From: Nocardia rhizosphaerihabitans
GTDB taxonomy: Bacteria; Actinomycetota; Actinomycetes; Mycobacteriales; Mycobacteriaceae
Length of the DNA stretch: 64,000 nt
Reading direction: 5' to 3'
Assembly (NCBI RefSeq): GCF_014646295.1
Contig: NZ_BMNE01000006.1
Coordinates: 434,001 to 498,000, forward strand
Shown: piece by piece, positions 34,331-41,365 of the stretch
Layout: every line of letters begins with the position of its first letter
Numbering within the stretch: position 1 is the first letter of the stretch
Notes under the pieces: generated by a model
The model's database searches: none
The model's input: the letters and a program-made list of their open reading frames with translations, nothing else
Told to the model about the DNA's origin: nothing
Made by a program: the position numbers and the translations under genes

Positions 34331-35761
34331 ATGACCATCATTGCTCCCGCGTTTAACGACACGACGACCGATCCGCGTGACCCGCTCGGCCGGCTTCAGC
34401 GATTCTTCGACCCCGGCACCGTGCTTCCGCTGCACCCGCGGGACAAGTCCGGCGTACTGGCCGCGATCGGCGAGGTCGACGGTGTCCGCACCGTGGCCTA
34501 CTGCTCGGACGCGACCGTCATGGGCGGCGCGATGGGCGTCGAGGGCTGCAAGCACATCGTCGACGCGATCGACACCGCCATCGACTCCGGTATTCCGGTC
34601 GTCGGCCTGTGGCACTCCGGCGGCGCTCGCCTTGCCGAGGGTGTCGAGGCGCTGCACGCGGTCGGCCTGGTCTTCGAGGCGATGGTCCGCGCGTCCGGTC
34701 TGGTCCCGCAGATCTCCGTGGTGCTCGGCTTCGCCGCCGGTGGCGCCGCCTACGGTCCCGCGCTGACCGACATCGTCATCATGGCCCCCGAGGGCCGTGT
34801 CTTCGTCACCGGTCCGGACGTCGTGCGTTCGGTGACCGGCGAGAACGTCGACATGGAGACCCTGGGCGGGCCCACCACACACTTCAAGAAGTCCGGCGTG
34901 TGCCACATCGCCGCCGACGACGAAGCCGATGCCATGCATCGCGCCCGTCGGCTGGTCTCGATGTTCGCCGAGCAGGGCGAGTTCGACCAGGCCGTCGCCG
35001 AGCACGGTGACGTCGACCTGAAGGCGATGCTGCCCGCCTCGCCCAAGCGCGCCTACGACGTCAAGCCGATCATCCACGAGCTGCTCGACAACGTCGACGG
35101 CGAATCCTCCTTCGAGGAGCTGCAGGGTGGTTACGCCCGCAGCATGGTTGTCGGCCTCGGTCGCCTCGGTGGCCGCACCGTCGGTGTGCTCGCCAACAAC
35201 CCGCTGCGCCTGGGCGGCTGCCTCAACTCCGAAAGCGCCGAGAAGGCATCGCGTTTCGTGCGCCTGTGCGACGCGTTCGGCATCCCGCTGATCGTGGTCA
35301 CCGACGTCCCCGGCTACCTGCCCGGCGTCGGCCAGGAACTCGAGGGCGTCGTCCGCCGCGGCGCGAAGCTGCTGCACGCGTTCGCCGAGGCCCGCGTCCC
35401 CCGCGTCACCCTGGTGACCCGCAAGATCTACGGCGGCGCCTACATCGCGATGAACGCGCGCTCCCTCGGCGCCACAGCCGTCTACGCCTGGCCCGGCTCC
35501 GAAGTCGCCGTCATGGGCGCCAAGGCCGCCGTCGGCATCCTGCACAAGAAGGCACTCGCCGCCGCCCCCGAAGCGGAACGCGAAGCCCTCCACGAGCGCC
35601 TGACCGCCGAACACGAGCAGATCGCGGGCGGCGTCGAACGCGCCGTAGCCATCGGCGTCGTCGACGAGGTCATCGACCCCGCCAAGACCCGCAGCATCAT
35701 CGCCGCGGCCCTGGCCTCGGCCCCGGCCCGCAAGAGCCACCACAAGAACATCCCGCTGTGA
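34331..35761 (+). CDS. accD6: Acyl-CoA carboxylase beta subunit AccD6
   Basis: 476 residues with AGGAGA seven bases before the ATG. Carboxyltransferase motifs are visible: GLWHSGGARLAEGVEAL, VLGFAAGGAAYGPALTD for the acyl-CoA side, and FGIPLIVVTDVPGYLPGVGQE for biotin. It carboxylates acetyl-CoA to malonyl-CoA with a shared AccA alpha subunit, supplying the FAS-II substrate; the location right after kasA is the mycobacterial arrangement. Conserved size (mycobacterial 473). Confidence 0.93.
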   Translation: MTIIAPAFNDTTTDPRDPLGRLQRFFDPGTVLPLHPRDKSGVLAAIGEVDGVRTVAYCSDATVMGGAMGVEGCKHIVDAIDTAIDSGIPVVGLWHSGGARLAEGVEALHAVGLVFEAMVRASGLVPQISVVLGFAAGGAAYGPALTDIVIMAPEGRVFVTGPDVVRSVTGENVDMETLGGPTTHFKKSGVCHIAADDEADAMHRARRLVSMFAEQGEFDQAVAEHGDVDLKAMLPASPKRAYDVKPIIHELLDNVDGESSFEELQGGYARSMVVGLGRLGGRTVGVLANNPLRLGGCLNSESAEKASRFVRLCDAFGIPLIVVTDVPGYLPGVGQELEGVVRRGAKLLHAFAEARVPRVTLVTRKIYGGAYIAMNARSLGATAVYAWPGSEVAVMGAKAAVGILHKKALAAAPEAEREALHERLTAEHEQIAGGVERAVAIGVVDEVIDPAKTRSIIAAALASAPARKSHHKNIPL

Positions 35762-35776
35762 TGTGACGACGACGTA

Positions 35777-36091
35777 CTAGCATGGCCGCCAAGCTGCGAC
35801 GTAGGTTGCGGGCGAACGGCTCCTGATGACGACCTGATGCGCCGTTGCCGCGGTCGGAACGCTGGTGCCGACACGGCCGCGGACGGCGCGCAGGGTCTGC
35901 GACATCCAGCGCGCTCCGCCGGACGCGAACAGCGTCCGCACCATCTGCCCCGGCGTGATCTGTTGCAGGTACACACGTTTGGCGTGCCGGACTTCCTCGG
36001 CGCCGGTGTAGACAGGAACACCGAGGAGCTCGACGAGCCGTGGGACGGCGCCGATGTGATACACGGAGCCGGAAACCTGATCGATGTTCAC
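35777..36091 (-). pseudogene. Relic of an MBL-fold metallo-hydrolase
   Basis: The frame encodes MNIDQVSGSVY, a usual N-terminus of MBL-fold hydrolases, joined directly to HIGAVPRLVELLGVPVYTGAEEVRHAKR, the segment that normally follows the HxHxDH metal motif. The roughly 50 residues holding that motif are missing, and the C-terminal part with the later zinc ligands is replaced by a basic tail. So the enzyme cannot work as an MBL hydrolase. It lies 10 bp after the FAH gene on the same strand, so it was probably a member of that operon. Confidence 0.6.
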
Positions 36092-36101
36092 GAGTGCGCC
36101 C

Positions 36102-37052
36102 TCACTCTTGGATCAGGTGCTCGATGACACCGATCCCGTCGATCTCCAGCCGCAGGACATCGCCGGGCACGAGCCATCGGCCCAGTTCCATCCCGCTGCC
36201 ACCGGGCAGCGTTCCGGTGGCGATCAGCTCACCGGGGAACAGCTGTTCGCCCCGGGAAGCATGCGCGATCGCCGCGCCGAGACTGTGCCGCATGCCCTGA
36301 GTGCCGGTCCGAGCTACCGTGTGCCCGTTGATCTGCACCGACGCGGTGAGCGAGTCGAGCCGGTCGGCGACCGCCGAACCGGCGACCGCTGTCGCCGACA
36401 TCGAGGTGGTGAAGTGCTTGGACTTCTGCGGCCCGAATCCGGAACGCATTTCGGCCAACTGGACGTCGCGCGCGGAGAAGTCGTTGACGACGACGACCGT
36501 GCCGATCGCGGCGAGTGCTTCCGCTGGGGTCGCATCGCGCAGCGGCGCGCCAAGAACGACGCCCAGTTCCAGCTCGAAGTCGAGCGCCGTGCTGTAGCCA
36601 GGGCCGCTGACCGGAATTCCCGACGGGATCATCGTCGACGCGTTGGACATGTAGTAGATGGGCTGTTCGTTCCAGAGCCGGTGGGGCCGGTAGGGCGGGA
36701 ATGTGCGCCGGGTCAGGGTCTCGAACAGCCGCCCGAGGCGGTAACCGGCGGGTACGAATCGACGCGCCATGCCGCGCGCGGCATCGACAGCGTGCTTCTC
36801 GTAGAGCATGAAATCGCGGAACGACACCGGGCAGACGGGCAGGACACAGGCCCCGTCGGGAACGCCCAGCAGCTCGTACCGGGAGATCTCGTACTCCTCG
36901 GTGAAAGCCGCAGGGGCGACGAACGAAGGCAGGTCACCGCCGGAGTCATCGATCGCCGTCCACCCGGCGCCGGTGTCGGCGTGCAGCGTGATCCGACGGG
37001 CTGTGCGGTCGAGAATTCGCTGGATCCGGGGCAGGGGAAGCGGCTGATGCAT
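36102..37052 (-). CDS. Fumarylacetoacetate hydrolase (FAH) family protein
   Basis: 316 residues from MHQPLPLPRIQRIL. The FAH-family metal and catalytic motifs are DFELELGVVLG, VVVNDFSARDVQL and SKHFTTSM, with acidic residues for Mg. Such enzymes cleave or hydrate beta-diketone-type products of ring breakdown. It starts 5 bp after the alpha/beta hydrolase ends, so they form an operon controlled by the divergent TetR. Substrate unknown; breakdown of a cyclic or aromatic compound is plausible. Confidence 0.85.
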   Translation of the reverse strand: MHQPLPLPRIQRILDRTARRITLHADTGAGWTAIDDSGGDLPSFVAPAAFTEEYEISRYELLGVPDGACVLPVCPVSFRDFMLYEKHAVDAARGMARRFVPAGYRLGRLFETLTRRTFPPYRPHRLWNEQPIYYMSNASTMIPSGIPVSGPGYSTALDFELELGVVLGAPLRDATPAEALAAIGTVVVVNDFSARDVQLAEMRSGFGPQKSKHFTTSMSATAVAGSAVADRLDSLTASVQINGHTVARTGTQGMRHSLGAAIAHASRGEQLFPGELIATGTLPGGSGMELGRWLVPGDVLRLEIDGIGVIEHLIQE

Positions 37053-37056
37053 CGGA

Positions 37057-38400
37057 TCAGCATCCCACGCTCTGACCGACGACCAAGTGCTCGCGAAGGA
37101 ATCGCACCGACAGTGCGCTCCACTGTTCGCCGTGCCCCATCGCGCAGTGGTCGTCGTCGGCATAGAGCACCAGCTGCGCCTCGGACGCCCCGATGGCGAT
37201 GTCGATGGAGTCCTGGGTGCTCAGCAGGGTGTCGTTGGCGCCGTTGATGACCAGGAGCGGAACGTCGATGTGCCGGTACAGGTGGGCCAGCGACAGTTTT
37301 CGCAGTTTGCCCGCCATCTCATGGATGCTCGCCGATCCCGTCGCGTTGCGCAGTGTCGACACCATGATCTCCGGAAGACCCAGCGCCGCAGCCGAGGTGA
37401 AACTGCGGTACGCGGGCGCGCCGTTGGCGACCGCGACGGAGATCTGAGGATCGACCGCGGCCATCCGGGTTGCCCAATAGGCCCCGAAACTGACTCCCAG
37501 CATGCCGATGCGATCACTGTCCACACGCGGATCCGCGGCGAGGTACTCGACGACCGCCGAGTACACCCGCTCCGTGTCGGGAGACACAGGCTGCCGGTAG
37601 GAATAGGTGCCGGGCATCTCCATGACGAACAGGGCCATCCCGGCATGGCGGTGGGTCAGCATCGGCAGCATCAGCTCCGCGAGGGTTCCTTCGAGACCAT
37701 TGCTGCACAGCACGATAGGCATCTCGGCGGCACCCGGATCGAGCGGGAACGTCAGGTATCCGCGGACCACGTCCCCACCCGGGACCGGAATTCGGACCGG
37801 CTCGATGGACACATCCATCGCCGGAGCCAGACAGGTGAGGACGAGTTCGGCCAGCCGGTGCGACCGCTCGTAAGCTGTCAACCGGCTCGGTGTCCAACCC
37901 GGCCACGCGGCGACGAATTCGTAGACCATCGCCTTGATCAGGCCGTCCAGCGCGTCGGCGGATTGCGCTGCATCGGGGTGCTCGGCGCAGAACTTCGCCA
38001 CCGCATCCGGGTCTGCCACCGGGCCCCGGTCCGCGAGCACGGATACCGCCGGTGACAATCGCGCACCCAGCTCTTCCCGTATCCCGCTGTCGGCTGTCGC
38101 GAGCAGTTCGTCGGTTCCCGCAACGCCGAGCTGTGCCAGTGCTTGGTTCGCGCGGGCCACATGCCGCTCGGCGATGGCCTGCCAGTAGGTGGTCCACCGC
38201 GCGTCGTCGAAGGATCGGCATCCATCCAGCTGCGCGCGGAACTCCTCGTCGGCGATCCCGCCCAGATGGGTGAACCGGTCGACGAACAACGCGGGCAGGA
38301 ACGGGGCGGGGCCAACCCGGCGGGTCGCGTACTCGGTAGTTCTGGTCAGTGCGCACGCGCTGACCAGTACCTTCTTCGCCCATGCTGACAACGATGTCAT
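37057..38400 (-). CDS. Alpha/beta hydrolase (FrsA/esterase-like)
   Basis: 447 residues. The nucleophile elbow is GVSFG with Ser304, followed later by NGANDTLLS for the acidic residue and DDHCAMGH for the histidine. A long helical N-terminal region of about 195 residues precedes the hydrolase core, as in FrsA-like and C-C-bond hydrolases. It may cleave an ester or a C-C bond. First gene of the operon with FAH; the promoter has two copies of the same palindrome. Confidence 0.85.
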   Translation of the reverse strand: MTSLSAWAKKVLVSACALTRTTEYATRRVGPAPFLPALFVDRFTHLGGIADEEFRAQLDGCRSFDDARWTTYWQAIAERHVARANQALAQLGVAGTDELLATADSGIREELGARLSPAVSVLADRGPVADPDAVAKFCAEHPDAAQSADALDGLIKAMVYEFVAAWPGWTPSRLTAYERSHRLAELVLTCLAPAMDVSIEPVRIPVPGGDVVRGYLTFPLDPGAAEMPIVLCSNGLEGTLAELMLPMLTHRHAGMALFVMEMPGTYSYRQPVSPDTERVYSAVVEYLAADPRVDSDRIGMLGVSFGAYWATRMAAVDPQISVAVANGAPAYRSFTSAAALGLPEIMVSTLRNATGSASIHEMAGKLRKLSLAHLYRHIDVPLLVINGANDTLLSTQDSIDIAIGASEAQLVLYADDDHCAMGHGEQWSALSVRFLREHLVVGQSVGC

Positions 38401-38434
38401 CGGTGAACCCTTCAGTCCGACAGCTACCTCAGAA

Positions 38435-38452
38435 AAGCAGAACTTTCTGCTT
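38435..38452. promoter_or_regulatory. TetR operator copy 1 (perfect palindrome)
   Basis: AAGCAGAACTTTCTGCTT is an 18-bp palindrome with 8-bp perfect arms around CT. It lies 35 bp before the hydrolase start and 60 bp before the divergent tetR. A second copy with the same ends lies 47 bp away. Confidence 0.65.
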
Positions 38453-38481
38453 CAGTGAGGCTAAGTCACTCCGCTGATCAA

Positions 38482-38499
38482 AAGCAAGGAAATCTGCTT
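38482..38499. promoter_or_regulatory. TetR operator copy 2
   Basis: AAGCAAGGAAATCTGCTT shares the AAGCA...TGCTT ends and 18-bp length of copy 1 but is less perfect inside. It is 12 bp upstream of the tetR start. Together the two would allow autorepression and control of the hydrolases. Confidence 0.6.
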
Positions 38500-38511
38500 T
38501 AAGATCGAGGT

Positions 38512-39138
38512 GTGACCACGACAGACGACGATGCGCCGCAGCGGCGACCGGGGGGCCGGTCGGCGCGCGTTCGCGAGGCGGTTCACCGGGCGGTGCTGGA
38601 CGCGATCATCGAGCACGGCGTCGATCGGGTCGGGATTCCCGACATCAGCCGCCGGGCGGGGGTCCGTGACAGCTCCATCTACCGGCGGTGGCGTAGTCGC
38701 GAGAACCTGCTCCTCGACGTGCTGCTCGAATACAGTCGGCGAGCACTTCCTCTGCCCGATACCGGCACGTTCCGGGGCGACCTCGCCGAGTTCGCCACCG
38801 AACTCGCGGCCTATCTCGACACGCCGCTGGGCGCGGGTCTGTCCCGGGCGCTCGCCTACGTCACCGATACCGAGGAGATGGCCGAAGTGCGCAATGCGTT
38901 CTGGGACAGTCGATTCCTCGCGGTACAGCCGCTGTTCGATCGTGCTGTCGAACGCGGTGAGATCTCGCCGGACACCGACGCGCGATTCGCTCTCGAACTG
39001 CTCATCGGGCCCCTGCATTTCCGTACTACGCTCGCTCGCCGGCCGGCCGGTGCCGACTTCGTCGACCAGCTGGCCTCCCATGTGGTGGCGGCGCTGCAGC
39101 CCGGCGCTGTCGCAACCGAGCGCGCTGCCGGCGAGTAG
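38512..39138 (+). CDS. TetR family transcriptional regulator
   Basis: 208 residues from GTG. The helix-turn-helix is VGIPDISRRAGVRDSSIYRRWRSRENLLLDVLLEY, TetR type with the SSIYRRW recognition helix. The C-terminal region resembles the TetR_C subfamily of actinobacterial repressors of degradation genes. It is divergent from the hydrolase-FAH operon and has the two palindromes between. The inducer would be the compound those enzymes process. Confidence 0.88.
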   Translation: MTTTDDDAPQRRPGGRSARVREAVHRAVLDAIIEHGVDRVGIPDISRRAGVRDSSIYRRWRSRENLLLDVLLEYSRRALPLPDTGTFRGDLAEFATELAAYLDTPLGAGLSRALAYVTDTEEMAEVRNAFWDSRFLAVQPLFDRAVERGEISPDTDARFALELLIGPLHFRTTLARRPAGADFVDQLASHVVAALQPGAVATERAAGE

Positions 39139-39212
39139 GGAACCGGCACGACCACCTTCGGCCGGTGTCGACACTCGCCGCTCCGGGCGGTCATGGCGCG
39201 CATAATGGCAGG

Positions 39213-39677
39213 GTGCGCTATGAGGAACTCGCTGACGTCCCGTGTTCGATCACGCGGCCGCTGGTGATCTTCGGGGACCGGTGGACGTTGCTGGTGCTCA
39301 AATACTGCTTTGCCGGGGTGCGGCGGTTCAATGCGTTTCAGAGTGCGCTGGGGATTTCGCGGAGCCGGTTGCAGGATCGGCTGGATCGGCTCATCGAGCA
39401 CGAGATCCTGGTGAAGCGACCCGCTGAGGACGGGGCTTACGAGGAGTATCGGCTGACCGAGAAGGGTCACGCCATCTACCCGATCCTGATGGCGATCCGG
39501 GACTGGGGCGATGCGTACATGGCGCCGGACGGTCCGCCGGTGGAATACCGGCACAAGGGGTGCGGCGGCGAAGCCCATGCGAAGCTGACCTGCGATGAGT
39601 GTCATCGCGAGGTGACGGCGCGCGAGATCGTGCCGGAACCGGGCCCCGGACTCACCGCGGTATCGCGCCCGGCCTGA
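39213..39677 (+). CDS. HxlR family winged-helix regulator with Cys-rich tail
   Basis: 154 residues from GTG. The HxlR core is DVPCSITRPLVIFGDRWTLLVLKYCFAGVRRFNAFQSALGISRSRLQDRLDRLIEHEILVKRP, a MarR-like winged helix with a Cys that in HypR/YodB relatives is a redox sensor. The C-terminal extension HKGCGGEAHAKLTCDECHREV has CxxC-type pairs fitting a zinc ribbon. A longer frame exists upstream, but VRYEELADVPCS is a family-like start. The target is unknown; no neighbouring enzyme is clearly linked. Confidence 0.8.
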   Translation: MRYEELADVPCSITRPLVIFGDRWTLLVLKYCFAGVRRFNAFQSALGISRSRLQDRLDRLIEHEILVKRPAEDGAYEEYRLTEKGHAIYPILMAIRDWGDAYMAPDGPPVEYRHKGCGGEAHAKLTCDECHREVTAREIVPEPGPGLTAVSRPA

Positions 39678-39685
39678 AGGATAGG

Positions 39686-39713
39686 TCGATGATAGCGAAT
39701 CCGCTATCATCGA
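39686..39713. promoter_or_regulatory. 28-bp palindrome overlapping the HTH-MNT start region
   Basis: Two perfect 12-bp arms (TCGATGATAGCG at 39686-39697 and CGCTATCATCGA at 39702-39713) flank AATC. The right arm contains TATCAT (39705-39710), a likely -10 box; a transcript starting seven bases later would begin at the ATG itself. So the operator, promoter and start coincide, fitting autorepression by the HTH of the gene. Confidence 0.75.
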
Positions 39714-39716
39714 AGT

Positions 39717-40247
39717 ATGGCCGCCTCGAGCTCCGCGCCGCGCACGACCGCAGCGAAACTCGTTCTCGACGCTCGTCGTCGTCGAGGGCTGTCTCAGCGT
39801 GAACTCGCCCGCCGAGCGGATGTCGCTCAATCCACAGTTGCCACCATCGAGTCCGGCCGTAGGCAGCCGTCTGTGGCCATGCTCGAGCAGTTGCTCGCTG
39901 CCGCTGGTTTCCGGCTCGACACCGCCCTGGCCAATGTTGTGCGGCCCAGTGAATTGCTCGACCGGTATCGAGCCGAATTCCATGCGGTACTCGGTCGGTA
40001 CCCGGTCGCCAATGTCTGGCTGTTCGGTTCGGTCGCCCGCGGCGACGATCGGCCCGACTCCGATTTGGACCTGCTCATCGAACTTGCTCCGGGTGCATCG
40101 CTCCTCGATATCCTCGGCCTCGATGACGATCTCGCCGCCGTTCTCGGCTGTCCCGTCGATGTCGTGACAACCACCGAAGTCGATTCGAACGATCTCCTTC
40201 GTCGCGGTGTCAAGCGTGACCGACTTCCGCTGGAATTCGCCGTGTGA
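39717..40247 (+). CDS. HTH-nucleotidyltransferase (MNT) antitoxin-like protein
   Basis: 176 residues. The N-terminal XRE helix-turn-helix is LVLDARRRRGLSQRELARRADVAQSTVATIESGRRQPS (about 16-52). The C-terminal MNT domain has GSVARGDDRPDSDLDLL with the metal-binding pair D116 and D118. MNT proteins antagonise HEPN toxins by AMPylating them. No ribosome site precedes the ATG, which abuts the palindrome, so a leaderless transcript is likely. It overlaps the HEPN frame by 41 bp. The HTH fusion is a less common arrangement and would make this protein its own repressor. Confidence 0.85.
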   Translation: MAASSSAPRTTAAKLVLDARRRRGLSQRELARRADVAQSTVATIESGRRQPSVAMLEQLLAAAGFRLDTALANVVRPSELLDRYRAEFHAVLGRYPVANVWLFGSVARGDDRPDSDLDLLIELAPGASLLDILGLDDDLAAVLGCPVDVVTTTEVDSNDLLRRGVKRDRLPLEFAV

Positions 40248-40545
40248 CCCAGCGAACCGACCAGCGTATGACGGTGACATCGCGGTGGCCCGTGCCTGTC
40301 AATACAGCGTGATCCGCCTGGCTGCCGATCTCGAGCGTATGGGCGAGGAGTGGCTCTCCGAACATCCCGAGATCCCCTGGCGCTTGATCAAGGGGATGCG
40401 CAATCGGATCGCGCACAGCTACTGGCTGGTGGACGACAGCATCGTGTGGACCGTCGTCGAAGTACACGCCGCCGATCTGCATCGGCAACTCGCGCAGGAG
40501 ATCGCGAGTGCTCGGGCCAGATGCGATGCCGGATCCACTGACTAG
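40207..40545 (+). CDS. HepT/HEPN domain toxin-like protein, probably N-terminally damaged
   Basis: The frame has the HEPN core EEWLSEHPEIPWRLIKGMRNRIAHSYWLVDDSIVW with the Rx4H RNase motif RNRIAH. But the first helix is missing. A typical HepT start, VTQRTDQR, is found at 40243-40266 in another frame, immediately after the MNT gene; it then shifts frame at about 40264-40268 relative to AYDGDIAVARACQYS. This suggests a small deletion has fused a broken N-terminus to the rest. Expression from 40207 or GTG 40285 could still make a shortened protein, whose activity is doubtful. Confidence 0.6.
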   Translation: MSSVTDFRWNSPCDPANRPAYDGDIAVARACQYSVIRLAADLERMGEEWLSEHPEIPWRLIKGMRNRIAHSYWLVDDSIVWTVVEVHAADLHRQLAQEIASARARCDAGSTD

Positions 40546-40549
40546 CGAA

Positions 40550-41245
40550 TCAGCTGGTGTGCCAGGTGATCTGGTCGTCCAGGGGTGCGCGGGCGGTGCG
40601 GAAGGTGTTGATCGGGTGGTCGGGGTCGGGGTAGCCGAAGGAGACGCCGAAGACGACCTTGCGGTGGGTGGGGAGGTCGAAGTAGTCGTGGAGGAAGGGG
40701 GAGTAGGAGGCCAGGGCGGCTTGGGGAGCGGCGGCGAGGCCGAGGGCTTGGGCGCCGAGGAGGAAGGATTCGAGCCACAGGCCGCAGTCGATGGCGCCGT
40801 AGATGCCGAGGTCGGCTTCGGAGGTGACGATGGCGACGTGAGGTGCGTCGAAGAATTCGAAGTTGCGGACCATCTGGCGCATGGTCTTCTCGTGGTCGCC
40901 CTTGGCGATGCCGACGCTGTCGTAGAGCTGGAAGCCGCACTCGCGTCGGCGGTCGCGGTAGACACCGGCGTATTGGGCGGGGAACTCGAAATCCGGTGCG
41001 GTGCCGTTGGTCTGGATGTGGGTGAGCAGTTCTTTGCGGAATCGCTCGGTGCCTTCGCCCGCGGTGACGACGACCTGCCACGGCTGGGTGTTGCACCACG
41101 ACGGGGTGCGCTGGGTGAGGGTCAGCAGCTGTTCGATGGTCGCGCGGTCGACCTCGTCGGGGCGGAACTGCCTGCAGGTCCAGCGCTCGTCGGCCAGGCG
41201 CTGGAGCGCGGCGAAATCGCTGCTGTCGTGGTCGGTCGGCGCCAT
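40550..41245 (-). CDS. Nitroreductase family protein
   Basis: 231 residues from MAPTDHDSSDFAAL with GAGGGAG upstream. FMN-binding pattern: RWTCRQFRPDEVDRATIEQLL, RTPSWCNTQPWQVVV and the late GYPDPDHPINTFRTARAPLDD. Nitroreductase-like enzymes reduce nitro groups, enones or quinones with NAD(P)H. No partner is seen next to it; an inverted repeat 30 bp upstream may be an operator. Substrate unknown. Confidence 0.88.
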   Translation of the reverse strand: MAPTDHDSSDFAALQRLADERWTCRQFRPDEVDRATIEQLLTLTQRTPSWCNTQPWQVVVTAGEGTERFRKELLTHIQTNGTAPDFEFPAQYAGVYRDRRRECGFQLYDSVGIAKGDHEKTMRQMVRNFEFFDAPHVAIVTSEADLGIYGAIDCGLWLESFLLGAQALGLAAAPQAALASYSPFLHDYFDLPTHRKVVFGVSFGYPDPDHPINTFRTARAPLDDQITWHTS

Positions 41246-41273
41246 CGCGCGGCTCCCTCGGTCGGTAAAACCA

Positions 41274-41288
41274 GTCTCATTTTGAGAC
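41274..41288. promoter_or_regulatory. Inverted repeat before nitroreductase
   Basis: GTCTCA TTT TGAGAC forms a 15-bp palindrome 29 bp upstream of the nitroreductase start, a possible repressor site. The responsible regulator is not identified. Confidence 0.45.
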
Positions 41289-41365
41289 CAGGTTAGCAGC
41301 CCGGCCGGATACGCGGAACCCGCCGGCATCCACGAAAATCGGGTGCCGGCGGGTTCGGGGGTGAG

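Noticed and set aside
32915..35743. Very long open frame opposite kasA and accD6
   Set aside because: Spans two well-known genes in reverse; composition is Gly/Asp/Arg/His-rich noise typical of antisense frames in GC-rich DNA.
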